Assembly (NCBI GenBank): GCA_011050615.1
Contig: DRFJ01000051.1
Span: 1-64,000, forward strand
DNA length: 64,000 bases
Direction: 5' to 3'
Source of the DNA: Bacteroidota bacterium
GTDB lineage: Bacteria; Bacteroidota; Bacteroidia; Bacteroidales; VadinHA17
Under the pieces are notes generated by a model. The model saw only the letters and a program-made list of their open reading frames with translations, ran no database searches and was not told the origin of the DNA. Shown here one piece after another: positions 55,756-64,000 of this stretch. How positions within the stretch are numbered: the first letter of the stretch is position 1; the number at the start of each line of letters is the position of its first letter. The position numbers were made by a program, and so were the translations under genes.

Positions 55756-58593
55756 TCAGGTCAGCTCTGCCTTCAGATACTTACCCGTATAGCTGACATC
55801 ATTTTTTGCCAGCTCCTCCGGTATGCCCGCGAAAACAATCTCACCACCATTTTTACCCCCTTCCACTCCCATATCCACGATAAAATCTGCCATTTTGATA
55901 ACATCCATATTATGCTCTATCACTATTACTGTGTTACCCCTGTCGACCAGCCTGTTCAGCACACACAGCAGCACCCTGACATCCTCAAAATGCAATCCTG
56001 TGGTTGGTTCATCCAGTATATAGAGGGTGCGGCCCGTATCCTTCCTTGCCAGTTCAGCTGCCAGTTTAACCCTCTGCGACTCTCCTCCGGAGAGTGTGGT
56101 TGAAGGCTGTCCCAGCCTGATATATCCAAGGCCAACATCCTGTAAGGTCTTCAGTTTCTTATATATGGATGGTATATTTTCAAACAGCCTGACTGATGAA
56201 TTAATTGTCATATCAAGGACATCACTTATTGACTTACCCTTATATTTAACTTCCAGTGTCTCCCTGTTGTATCTTTTACCGTTGCATTCGGTGCACAGAA
56301 CATGGACATCGGGCAGGAAGTTCATTTCTATTGTCTTAAGCCCGGCACCCTGGCAACCTTCACACCTGCCTCCTTTAACGTTAAATGAGAATCTGCTGGC
56401 CTTAAAGCCTCTTATTCTGGCTTCTGTTGTTTGTTCAAAGAGCTTTCTTATATCGGTGAAAACACCGGTATATGTTGCCGGGTTCGATCGTGGTGTTTTG
56501 CCTATGGGACTCTGGTCAACCTCAATCACCTTGTCGATATTTTCAAGACCTTCTATCTTTTCGAAAGGCAAGGAGGCTTTGCCCGACCGATGCAGTTTTG
56601 CAGCAAGGGCAGGATGCAGGGTCTGATTAATGAGTGATGACTTTCCACTTCCGGATACACCAGTAACACAGATAAAGGTGGCAAGCGGGAATGACAGGTT
56701 AATATTCTTCAGGTTATGGCCTTTTGCACCTGATATCCCAAGAGTTTTACCATTTCCGGATCTTCTTTTTTCCGGTACTTCAATCTTTTTCTTTCCTGAA
56801 AGATACAAACCGGTAAGTGAATCCGTCTTACTGACCTCTTCAGGTGTTCCCTCAGCCACCACTGAACCTCCGTTTCTTCCTGCCATGGGTCCCATATCAA
56901 CTATGTAATCTGCAGATAATACCATTTCATGGTCGTGCTCAACAACAATTACAGAATTACCGCTGTCGCGCAGCTGTTTCAGCGAGTCGATAAGTCTCCT
57001 GTTATCTCTCTGGTGCAGTCCAATGCTTGGCTCGTCCAGGATATACAAAACATTCACCAATCGCGATCCTACCTGTGTAGCAAGCCTTATCCTCTGACTC
57101 TCACCGCCCGACAGCGTCCTTGCCCCCCTGATAAGTGAAAGGTAGTCGAGTCCTACATCCAGGAGGAAGCCAATTCTTGAACGTATTTCCTTGAGCACTT
57201 CCGAGGCAATTTTCTTCTGGCGCTCACTCAGTTTTGGTTCAAGTTTATCGATAAATTCTGCCAGTTCCCTGATATCCATAAAAGAAAGCTCACCCAGGTT
57301 CTTTCCACCCAGCCTGTAATGCAGTGCTTCCTTCCTTAGCCTTGTACCATTGCATTCCGGGCATGTCCTGTAATATATATAATTACTTTTTGACCTGTTA
57401 TTTTCCCGGTTACCATTTATGGCTTCCTGGTTCCCCACATAATTTATCACTCCTTCGAAAGTAAGAAAGTAGTTGGAAGTCAGGCCAAGTGGAGTATTTG
57501 ACAGTTTAAGCACCTCATCCGATCCATGGAGTATAGTATTGAGAGCCTCTTCCGGTATGTTCCTTATCGGGGTGTCAAGGCTGAATCCATACTTGCCGGC
57601 AATCGCTTCAAGCTGCCAGAATATCCACATATTACGGTATTTGCCTATGGGCTCAATACCTCCCTTTCTTATACTTAATTTATCATCAGGGATTATCTTC
57701 TTAACATCCACTTCACTCACCACTCCCAGCCCGTTACATGTCGGGCATGCACCCTGAGGGGAATTAAACGAGAAGGTATGGGGCGCGGGTTCATTATATG
57801 AAATACCGGTTGAAGGGCACATGAGGAACCTGCTGAAAAAGGATGGTTCATTCTCGTCGGCAACAAGAATCATCATCACCCCATCTCCCTGGTCGAGGGC
57901 AAAGAGTATTGAATCGCGCAATCGTTTTTCATTAACCTTTGACGGGATGAATTTATCAACCACTATCTCTATGAAGTGTGTCTTATAACGGTCTAGTTTC
58001 ATGCCCGTTTTCAACTCGGTAATCTCACCGTTTACTCTTACATTGAGAAATCCCTTGCGTCTGAGTTGTTCAAATAGTTCTTTATAGTGCCCCTTCCGGC
58101 CTTTGACCACCGGGGCAAGGAAATAGAGTTTTTTATCCGGATATTTTTCCTTAATGAGTTCAATTATCTGGTCATCAGTATACCTCACCATTTTTTCACC
58201 CGTGGCATATGAATAGGCATCGGCTGCCCTGGCATATAAGAGTCGCAGGTAATCGTATATCTCCGTAATGGTACCAACAGTAGAACGGGGATTCTTATTG
58301 CTTGATTTTTGTTCGATGGAGATAACGGGACTGAGTCCGGTTATCTTATCCACGTCGGGTCTTTCCATTCCTCCCAGGAATTGACGGGCATAAGCTGAAA
58401 AAGTTTCCAGGTATCTTCTCTGGCCTTCTGCATATATGGTATCAAAAGCAAGGGAAGATTTCCCACTTCCGCTTAATCCGGTTATAACCACGAGTTTATC
58501 CCTGGGGATATCAAGATCTATATTCTTAAGATTATGTACCCTGGCTCCTCTTATGCAGACGCTGTCCTCGTATATCCTTTCTTTCTCTTTCAC
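55756..58593 (-). CDS. uvrA: Excinuclease ABC subunit UvrA
   Basis: The product is 945 aa, full length. Two Walker A motifs ([16 protein letters not shown]), two signatures ([28 protein letters not shown]) and zinc-finger Cys sets ([34 protein letters not shown]) are present. It scans DNA for lesions and loads UvrB. It starts 2 bp after the transglycosylase stop. Confidence 0.98.
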   Translation of the reverse strand: MKEKERIYEDSVCIRGARVHNLKNIDLDIPRDKLVVITGLSGSGKSSLAFDTIYAEGQRRYLETFSAYARQFLGGMERPDVDKITGLSPVISIEQKSSNKNPRSTVGTITEIYDYLRLLYARAADAYSYATGEKMVRYTDDQIIELIKEKYPDKKLYFLAPVVKGRKGHYKELFEQLRRKGFLNVRVNGEITELKTGMKLDRYKTHFIEIVVDKFIPSKVNEKRLRDSILFALDQGDGVMMILVADENEPSFFSRFLMCPSTGISYNEPAPHTFSFNSPQGACPTCNGLGVVSEVDVKKIIPDDKLSIRKGGIEPIGKYRNMWIFWQLEAIAGKYGFSLDTPIRNIPEEALNTILHGSDEVLKLSNTPLGLTSNYFLTFEGVINYVGNQEAINGNRENNRSKSNYIYYRTCPECNGTRLRKEALHYRLGGKNLGELSFMDIRELAEFIDKLEPKLSERQKKIASEVLKEIRSRIGFLLDVGLDYLSLIRGARTLSGGESQRIRLATQVGSRLVNVLYILDEPSIGLHQRDNRRLIDSLKQLRDSGNSVIVVEHDHEMVLSADYIVDMGPMAGRNGGSVVAEGTPEEVSKTDSLTGLYLSGKKKIEVPEKRRSGNGKTLGISGAKGHNLKNINLSFPLATFICVTGVSGSGKSSLINQTLHPALAAKLHRSGKASLPFEKIEGLENIDKVIEVDQSPIGKTPRSNPATYTGVFTDIRKLFEQTTEARIRGFKASRFSFNVKGGRCEGCQGAGLKTIEMNFLPDVHVLCTECNGKRYNRETLEVKYKGKSISDVLDMTINSSVRLFENIPSIYKKLKTLQDVGLGYIRLGQPSTTLSGGESQRVKLAAELARKDTGRTLYILDEPTTGLHFEDVRVLLCVLNRLVDRGNTVIVIEHNMDVIKMADFIVDMGVEGGKNGGEIVFAGIPEELAKNDVSYTGKYLKAELT

Positions 58594-58595
58594 TA

Positions 58596-59540
58596 TTATT
58601 CATATACCTTTGTCCGTGCACCCGCAACAGGCACTTTTATCTCGTATGATTCACCCGAACTGTTGTTAAGGTAGGGTTGCCTGAGCCATGGGTTTAAGGC
58701 CTTAAGTATTTTGTAATTGGTTCCGAACACGGCAGCAAAGCTGGCAAAACTGTTAACAGTAGTGTCAATGTTCACGGTGATATATTCCACGGGAGGGTAA
58801 AGGTGCTCTTCAGGAATAACAAAACCATATTTAGCGGGTTGACTGAAGATGGTTTTAAATGCCAGTATCCTGAAGAGGTACCTTGATGTTTCTTCAGGCA
58901 GCAGAAGATCGTAATAATTATTCTGTTCCTGTATTTCTATCTGCCTGTCAACTCCATTTGAGCCCCTGTTGTATGCGGCCGCCACCATAGTCCAGTTGCC
59001 GTACTTCTCATAGGATTTCAGGAAATACCTGCAGGCTGCCCCGGTTGATTTTTCAAGGTGATAGCGTTCATCGATTTCCTTATTTATTTCCAGTCCGTAT
59101 TCTTTGGCCGTTGAAGGCATAAATTGCCAGAAACCAGTTGCCCCAACCGGTGAAACAGCATTTGTAAGGTTGCTTTCGGCCACTGCCAGGTATTTAAAAT
59201 CGTCAGGTATGCCGTATTCTTTCAGAATAGGCTCAATTACAGGGAAGTAGCGATGCGATCTTTTGATGAGCAAGAGTGTTGAGGAATGAAAGTAAGCATT
59301 TGAATTAAGTTCCCTGTCGAGGCTTTCACGTGTGTCAAAATTCTCAAGCGGGACCCTTTCCCCGGCGAAGTACAATGAATCAGGCAACTCGAATGAGATT
59401 ATTTGCTGTAAATTCTTCTCGGGTCCTTCTGCCCACCTTTCAACATCATTATTATTTTCCTGTATCAACCCTATAAGTACAAATACCAGAGCCAGCCCTC
59501 CAATTACGGCAAGAATCTTTGCTCCCCACTTCTTCTGCAT
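58596..59540 (-). CDS. MltD-like lytic transglycosylase with LysM-like C-terminus
   Basis: The product is 314 aa. An N-terminal hydrophobic segment (residues ~10-25) anchors or exports it. The lysozyme-like domain has the catalytic Glu in '[20 protein letters not shown]', then '[15 protein letters not shown]' and '[16 protein letters not shown]'. The C-terminal ~75 residues ('[20 protein letters not shown]', '[11 protein letters not shown]') look like a LysM-type peptidoglycan binder. It cuts glycan strands with 1,6-anhydro-MurNAc formation. It precedes uvrA. Confidence 0.87.
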   Translation of the reverse strand: MQKKWGAKILAVIGGLALVFVLIGLIQENNNDVERWAEGPEKNLQQIISFELPDSLYFAGERVPLENFDTRESLDRELNSNAYFHSSTLLLIKRSHRYFPVIEPILKEYGIPDDFKYLAVAESNLTNAVSPVGATGFWQFMPSTAKEYGLEINKEIDERYHLEKSTGAACRYFLKSYEKYGNWTMVAAAYNRGSNGVDRQIEIQEQNNYYDLLLPEETSRYLFRILAFKTIFSQPAKYGFVIPEEHLYPPVEYITVNIDTTVNSFASFAAVFGTNYKILKALNPWLRQPYLNNSSGESYEIKVPVAGARTKVYE

Positions 59541-59691
59541 ATCACATATATTTTATAATCAAACAATTACCGGCAACACGCCAGGATTACAACAATTCTT
59601 CTTCGCGCATTGAAACATCATATTAACAGGTATGCAAAGTTAATGATTTTGCCTACACAACCTTAACTCATTAATGATTTAGGAAGTTTTT

Positions 59692-61017
59692 TCAGAATTT
59701 GAACTGCATCCCTGAAAAAATACCGAAGGTATAGGGATTTCCTGAACCCAGATCGCCGCCAGTATTCAGGAAATATCTTACTTCGGGTTCAAGGTTAAAT
59801 GAAAAACGCTCGCTCAGTTCATATTCCATGCTCATTCCCAGGGAGCTTGACAGCAGCAGGTTGTCGACACCATCAGTTGATCCGAGCAGTACCTTTGAAC
59901 CGGCATCATTTATAGCCCAGGTCTGGTTTCCTATCAGGAAGTTATAAGACATTCCACCAAGTATATTGAAATCAAGTTTCCTGTCTATTATTTTGTAGCT
60001 TATGATCAGAGGAATCCTGAGATATTCAAAATTTTGCCTCAGTTGGTCACCAAAAGGTATCAGGCTGGATTTTAAGGGATCGAAGTTATCAACTGAATAG
60101 TACCCTTCTATCCTGTTGCCTGCATTATCGGACAGGTAAATATCCCGGTTTGTTGAAGTGATAGTTCCGGAGCTTGTTTCGACATCGAAGATTACTCCGC
60201 TTTTTGAACTGGCAAAGGGCTTGAAGCCCGAGTAGGATACAACGCCGTTAACATCACGACCCAGTGACGAGTAATAAAGACCTGTCTGAATGCTTAGCCT
60301 GCCAGTCATCTTATAGTTCAGGCTAAAGCCTCCCGTATATGATAATACAGGGCTTTCATTATCATTAACCTGTCTTAAAACATCATTAGCCGTTTTCAGA
60401 TTATTGGAGAGATATGTTGGAGAAATCCTTGCTCCCACTTCCCACCTCTTCTTTTTACCTTCATCGGCAAGCTCAACAGGCATTATATCTGTTACCAGGA
60501 CATTATCAGTCACGGTCCTGGCAGGAACATCAGCCGGAGCATCGGCAAACCTCAGTGCGGTCCTTGTTATTCTTTCATTTTGCACTTCAATCTCCCGGTG
60601 TTTTATTCCCGTACCGCTTTCCCTGTTTTCACCCTCAGTAACTGTCGTTGCCAGGGGTGAAAGCCCGTCCTTGCCTGCATCAGCAATTAGTTTGTTTTCA
60701 GAAAGAGATGAATTAGCACGGCTGTCAACGGGTATATCAATATAAGACGGCTCGAACAGTGCTGAAAGCTTATATTCAGAAGCGGCAAGTGCGGGATTCC
60801 TGTCATTATTTGTAAGATTACCGGCAAAAAAGTAGCCCATCAGTCCCAGAGATGTAAGCAGGGCAATACCAGCAGCTATTTTAAAAAACAGGCCTTTATT
60901 GTTTCTTTTTCTTATATAGGGTTCAATATTATCCCAAACAGATGCAGGAGGGAGTATTTCAGTGTTGTACAACCTGTCCCTGAATATAACATCAATATGT
61001 GAATCACTCTTAACCAT
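59692..61017 (-). CDS. Membrane-anchored protein with outer-membrane beta-barrel C-terminus, paired with an ECF sigma factor
   Basis: The product is 441 aa. Residues 1-40 are cytoplasmic-like ('LPPASVWDNIEPYIRKRN'), followed by one transmembrane helix (~45-66) and a ~120-residue linker. The last ~240 residues are a beta-barrel of the OMP_b-brl/PorT type ('GGFSLNYKMTGRLSIQTGLY', 'YELSERFSFNLEPEVRYFLN'), ending in an F (GMQFKF). Its start overlaps the sigma gene by 8 bp. The N-terminal segment may act as an anti-sigma-like domain; the barrel would lie in the outer membrane, so the protein would span the envelope. Confidence 0.75.
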   Translation of the reverse strand: MVKSDSHIDVIFRDRLYNTEILPPASVWDNIEPYIRKRNNKGLFFKIAAGIALLTSLGLMGYFFAGNLTNNDRNPALAASEYKLSALFEPSYIDIPVDSRANSSLSENKLIADAGKDGLSPLATTVTEGENRESGTGIKHREIEVQNERITRTALRFADAPADVPARTVTDNVLVTDIMPVELADEGKKKRWEVGARISPTYLSNNLKTANDVLRQVNDNESPVLSYTGGFSLNYKMTGRLSIQTGLYYSSLGRDVNGVVSYSGFKPFASSKSGVIFDVETSSGTITSTNRDIYLSDNAGNRIEGYYSVDNFDPLKSSLIPFGDQLRQNFEYLRIPLIISYKIIDRKLDFNILGGMSYNFLIGNQTWAINDAGSKVLLGSTDGVDNLLLSSSLGMSMEYELSERFSFNLEPEVRYFLNTGGDLGSGNPYTFGIFSGMQFKF

Positions 61018-61567
61018 TCATCCTCTTCTTTATTCCAAGGTGGATTTCAACTTTTTTCTGAAGAATGCCCCTGGCTCTTGACAGGTTCGACTTTGATGTC
61101 CCTTCGGAAATATTCAGCATCTTCGATATTTCCTTATGGGTATATCCCTCAAGTGCATAGAGGTTAAACACCATTCTGTACTTAGGCGGCAATTCCATTA
61201 TGAAATTGAGCAGGTCTTCTGTTTCCATTTCCGAAATATCTTCAGCTACAAGTTCGGGTAAGGAACCATTTTCGAAACCCGGTTCATCCACCTTGCTCAG
61301 GTAATACCTGTTACGGTGTTTTTCCAGAGCCGTATTAACCACAATACGCCTCATCCATCCTTCAAAAGAACCATCGCCGTTGAAAGTATGCAGGCTGGTA
61401 TAAATCTTTATGAAGCTCTCCTGCAGCACATCCCTGGCCTCATCATAGGAGACGGAATACTGAAGGCTTACTCCGTAAAGTTTTGCAGAGTATCTCCGGT
61501 ACAGCAATTCCTGGTCACGCTTATTGCCTCCCAGGCAGCCCCTGATTATTTTCTTCAGTTCCGGCAA
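61010..61567 (-). CDS. ECF-type RNA polymerase sigma factor
   Basis: The product is 185 aa. Region 2 is 'YSVSYDEARDVLQESFIKIY', with 'FEGWMRRIVVNTALEKHR' following. Region 4 is 'MVFNLYALEGYTHKEISKML' and 'NISEGTSKSNLSRARGILQK'. There is no region 1 or 3, as in ECF factors. It directs transcription of a small regulon, probably including its own operon. The overlapping downstream gene is its likely regulator. Confidence 0.93.
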   Translation of the reverse strand: MPELKKIIRGCLGGNKRDQELLYRRYSAKLYGVSLQYSVSYDEARDVLQESFIKIYTSLHTFNGDGSFEGWMRRIVVNTALEKHRNRYYLSKVDEPGFENGSLPELVAEDISEMETEDLLNFIMELPPKYRMVFNLYALEGYTHKEISKMLNISEGTSKSNLSRARGILQKKVEIHLGIKKRMNG

Positions 61568-61707
61568 CTTATTTCTTTTTAGAATCTAAATATAGAAATA
61601 AATTATCAGATCCGGAAAATATACCTGCTACACTTCCACCAAAGAATAGATGAAAAAGAGGATGTATAGGTTGCGTTTACATAAATGGAATATTCCAATA
61701 TTCCAGA

Positions 61708-63096
61708 TTAAAGGTGTATCACTTCATCATAGGCAGCCGCTGCTGCTTCCATGATAGCTTCCGACATGGTGGGATGAGGGTGCACAGCTTTGATTATTTC
61801 ATGGGCTGTGGTTTCCAGCTTCCTTGCAACAACGATCTCTGAAATCATTTCAGTTACCCCTGAGCCTATCATATGGGCTCCCAGTAATTCCCCGTATTTT
61901 GCATCGAATACAAGTTTGACAAAGCCTTCCTTTGCTCCCTCGGCCGATGCTTTCCCACTTGCAGTAAATGGGAATTTGCCAACCCTCAGCTCATAACCTT
62001 TCTCCTTTGCCTCTTCTTCGGTATAGCCTACCGAAGCCACCCCGGGGCTGGTATAGGTACAGGCGGGTATATTATTATAATCGAGAGGTTCAACTTCTTT
62101 ACCCGCTATCTTTTCAACACAGATAATACCTTCGGCTGATGCCACGTGTGCCAGTGCCGGACCATGTACTATATCTCCAATGGCGTAGACACCCTCGACA
62201 TTTGTCCTGTAATATTCATCAACCATGATTTTGCCCTTTGCGGTTTTCACCCCTGCTTCCTCCAGCCCAAGGTCTTCGATATTGGTTTTCACACCCACTG
62301 CCGACAGTACAATATCGGCTTCAATCTCCTCCACCCCCTTCTTTGTTTTAACGCTTGCAAGGCATTTTTCCCCGCTTGTGTCAACTTCTTCAACGCTTGA
62401 AGATGTAAGTACCCTCATGCCGGCCTTCTTAAATGATCGTTCGAGCTGTCGTGACACTTCTTTATCTTCATTGGGCACCACTGCAGGAAGAAATTCCACC
62501 AGTGTGACTTCTGTTCCTATAGAATTATAAAAATGTGCAAATTCACTGCCTATGGCCCCCGATCCAATCACTATCATCGAGCCTGGTTTCTCCCTGAGTG
62601 TCATTGCTTCCCGGTAGCCTATCACTTTTTTCCCGTCGATTTTCACCTTTGGCAGTTCGCTGGCCCTGGCCCCTGTTGCAAGGATAATATGGTCAGCATT
62701 GTATTCCTTTTTCCCTTCATCGTCAGTTACTTCCACCATTCCTTTTTTACCCAGTTTCGCATAGCCTTTTATTAATTCAATCTTATTCTTTTTAAACAGA
62801 AACTGTACACCCCTGCTCATCCCCTCGGCAACCGATCTGCTTCTTTCAACCATTTTTCCGAGGTCTGGGAAGGCCTTCCCGTCGATGCTTACGCCATAGT
62901 CCCCGGCATGTTTAACATAGTCATACACTTTTGCACTCTTAAGCAAAGATTTGGTGGGTATGCATCCCCAGTTGAGGCATACACCTCCCGGTTCAGCCTT
63001 TTCAACCACTGCCACATTCATTTTAAGCTGTGCAGCCCTTATTGCTGCCACATATCCTCCTGGACCGGAGCCTACTACAATTAAATCGTATTTCAT
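61708..63096 (-). CDS. lpdA: Dihydrolipoyl dehydrogenase
   Basis: The product is 462 aa. FAD-binding 'VVGSGPGGYVAAIRAAQL', redox disulfide Cys40/Cys45 in GGVCLNWGCIPTKS, NAD-binding 'MIVIGSGAIGSEFAHFYNSI', 'VEGVYAIGDIVHGPALAHVA' and catalytic 'AVHPHPTMSEAI' are complete. It reoxidises lipoamide in 2-oxo acid dehydrogenase or glycine-cleavage complexes. No E1/E2 genes are adjacent. It is 48 bp after the metal transporter permease on the same strand. Confidence 0.95.
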   Translation of the reverse strand: MKYDLIVVGSGPGGYVAAIRAAQLKMNVAVVEKAEPGGVCLNWGCIPTKSLLKSAKVYDYVKHAGDYGVSIDGKAFPDLGKMVERSRSVAEGMSRGVQFLFKKNKIELIKGYAKLGKKGMVEVTDDEGKKEYNADHIILATGARASELPKVKIDGKKVIGYREAMTLREKPGSMIVIGSGAIGSEFAHFYNSIGTEVTLVEFLPAVVPNEDKEVSRQLERSFKKAGMRVLTSSSVEEVDTSGEKCLASVKTKKGVEEIEADIVLSAVGVKTNIEDLGLEEAGVKTAKGKIMVDEYYRTNVEGVYAIGDIVHGPALAHVASAEGIICVEKIAGKEVEPLDYNNIPACTYTSPGVASVGYTEEEAKEKGYELRVGKFPFTASGKASAEGAKEGFVKLVFDAKYGELLGAHMIGSGVTEMISEIVVARKLETTAHEIIKAVHPHPTMSEAIMEAAAAAYDEVIHL

Positions 63097-63144
63097 AATT
63101 CAGTTCTTACTTGTTAAATATTCTTTATTGTTCTTAATATCTTT

Positions 63145-63954
63145 TCATTCCCATCTCCTCCTTGTCACTATCCTGCTTATCACCCACAGAAGTACAAGTG
63201 TAAAAATTATTGTAGCCCCGGTGGGAATATTAAGATACCACGAGGCCACAAATCCGGACAGCATCCCGATAAAACCGGCTATTATTGAAATAATGATCAT
63301 TTTAGCGAAATTCCCCGTAAACAACAGAGCTATATTCGGAGGTATTGTAAGCAGCGAAAGCACGAGCACAACTCCTGCAATCCTGATATTTAATACTATA
63401 ACCAGTGACACCAGTATGATAAGCAAGTATTTGAACAGGTCAACCCGTGAAGAAAAGGTCCTGGCATAGCCCTCATCAAAGGCTACATACAATATTAAGC
63501 GGTAGTATCTCATAAAGAAGAACAAGAGGATAAGTGCCAGGATGGCCAGGGCAATCAGATCGGTATTGTGTATTGTGAGTATGCTGCCGAACAGGTAACT
63601 CATCAGGTCAGGTGTATACCCCGGCGTCAGGTAAACAAAGATTATCCCCAGAGCCATACCGAAGGCCCACAGAAAACCAATGGCTGAATCCTCACTCACC
63701 TTCTGCTTTGATGCCATATACTGTATACCCAGTGCCGATGCCACACCAAAACAGGCAGCCCCCAGGACCGGGCTCATGCCAATGAAATATGCTATTCCTA
63801 TGCCCCCGAAGCTTGAATGGGTTATGCCTCCGGAGAGGAAGACCATTTTTTTTGCAACTATATAGGATCCTGCGATGCCGGCTGTTATACTCCCGAACAA
63901 GACTGCCAGCAGGCTTTTAAACAAAAAATCATATTCAAAAAAGCTTGCAAACAT
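63145..63954 (-). CDS. Metal (Zn/Mn/Fe) ABC transporter permease, ABC-3 family
   Basis: The product is 269 aa with about eight hydrophobic helices. 'FLSGGITHSSFGGIGIAYFI' and 'DEGYARTFSSRVDLFKYLLI' are ABC-3 (ZnuB/MntB) motifs; 'AGVVLVLSLLTIPPNIALLF' is the conserved helix. It imports divalent metal with an ATPase whose gene ends one base upstream (63956) and a binding protein not in the window. Metal identity cannot be read from this. Confidence 0.9.
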   Translation of the reverse strand: MFASFFEYDFLFKSLLAVLFGSITAGIAGSYIVAKKMVFLSGGITHSSFGGIGIAYFIGMSPVLGAACFGVASALGIQYMASKQKVSEDSAIGFLWAFGMALGIIFVYLTPGYTPDLMSYLFGSILTIHNTDLIALAILALILLFFFMRYYRLILYVAFDEGYARTFSSRVDLFKYLLIILVSLVIVLNIRIAGVVLVLSLLTIPPNIALLFTGNFAKMIIISIIAGFIGMLSGFVASWYLNIPTGATIIFTLVLLWVISRIVTRRRWE

Positions 63955-63955
63955 A

Positions 63956-64000
63956 TCAATGTCTTTTTAATACAGTGTGTGGTACATCCCCGTGGGCAAT
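63956..64000 (-). CDS. 3' end of the metal ABC transporter ATPase, cut by the window edge
   Basis: Fourteen codons and a TGA are seen, reading IAHGDVPHTVLKRH. The 'x-A-x-G' and Val-Leu pattern is the normal C-terminus of ZnuC/MntA-type ATPases ('...G-E-V-I-A-x-G-P-x-x-x-V-L'). One base separates its stop from the permease start. The rest lies outside the window. Confidence 0.7.
   Translation of the reverse strand: MAHGDVPHTVLKRH

Noticed and set aside
56027-56626. Plus-strand ORF of 199 codons
   Set aside because: It is opposite uvrA, with no independent signal.

Overview
The window looks like a contig from an uncultured Bacteroidales-type Bacteroidota. The evidence is a moderate-to-low G+C sequence, several upstream regions with the Bacteroidota promoter pattern (TTG about 16-19 nt upstream of TAnnTTTG), many lipoproteins with short signal peptides ending in S/G-C, an ara operon with a Nudix-type AraR-like regulator and araA/araB/araD, GWxTD and SPOR proteins, and an ECF sigma factor overlapping a beta-barrel gene. 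About 55 genes are supported. No rRNA, tRNA or CRISPR array was seen.

Layout. 1-1000 is an AT-rich degraded edge: the start of an IS66-type ORF, a 5'-truncated serine hydrolase and a terminator. 1032-3742 holds a lipoprotein, a Crp/Fnr regulator with an N-terminal Cys cluster and, divergently, a 4Fe-4S protein and a cupin. 3888-7895 is a minus-strand cluster of a membrane TPR protein, a small four-cysteine protein and a B12-type radical SAM enzyme. 8025-13402 carries envelope and stress genes: a gluzincin/propeller/barrel protein, a Do-type protease and an Hsp20. 13804-18722 is a complete MCE lipid-transport operon (ATPase, STAS-permease, MCE protein, auxiliary lipoprotein) preceded by two coiled-coil genes, one interrupted by two in-frame TAG codons. 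18949-22897 has a glycan-binding-like secreted protein, a phosphatase, an SGNH hydrolase remnant and an M81 lipoprotein peptidase. 23001-26101 is a two-gene operon of a SpoIIE phosphatase and an OLD-like ATPase with a degenerate Toprim region. 26246-34395 has ABC-F, GWxTD, RlmB, a mechanosensitive channel, a transaldolase-family protein and an M64 peptidase.

34419-44875 is a coherent L-arabinose locus on the minus strand: promoter, SSS symporter, araA, AraR-like Nudix regulator, araD, araB and two tandem GH127 lipoproteins. The GH127 enzymes would release L-arabinose from beta-L-arabinofuranosides, the symporter would import it, and AraA/AraB/AraD would convert it to D-xylulose 5-phosphate.

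44941-64000 is mostly core housekeeping: FloA, NfeD, ClpS, SPOR-TPR, Bcp, RecA, an S9 peptidase, MiaA, Yip1, SmpB, a LOG-family protein, UvrA, a MltD-like transglycosylase, the sigma/barrel pair, dihydrolipoyl dehydrogenase and a metal ABC permease whose ATPase runs off the right edge.

The most interesting items are the SpoIIE/OLD pair, the double-TAG lipoprotein, the radical SAM/small Cys protein cluster, and the trans-envelope protein paired with the sigma factor. None is proven to be a new system from sequence alone.
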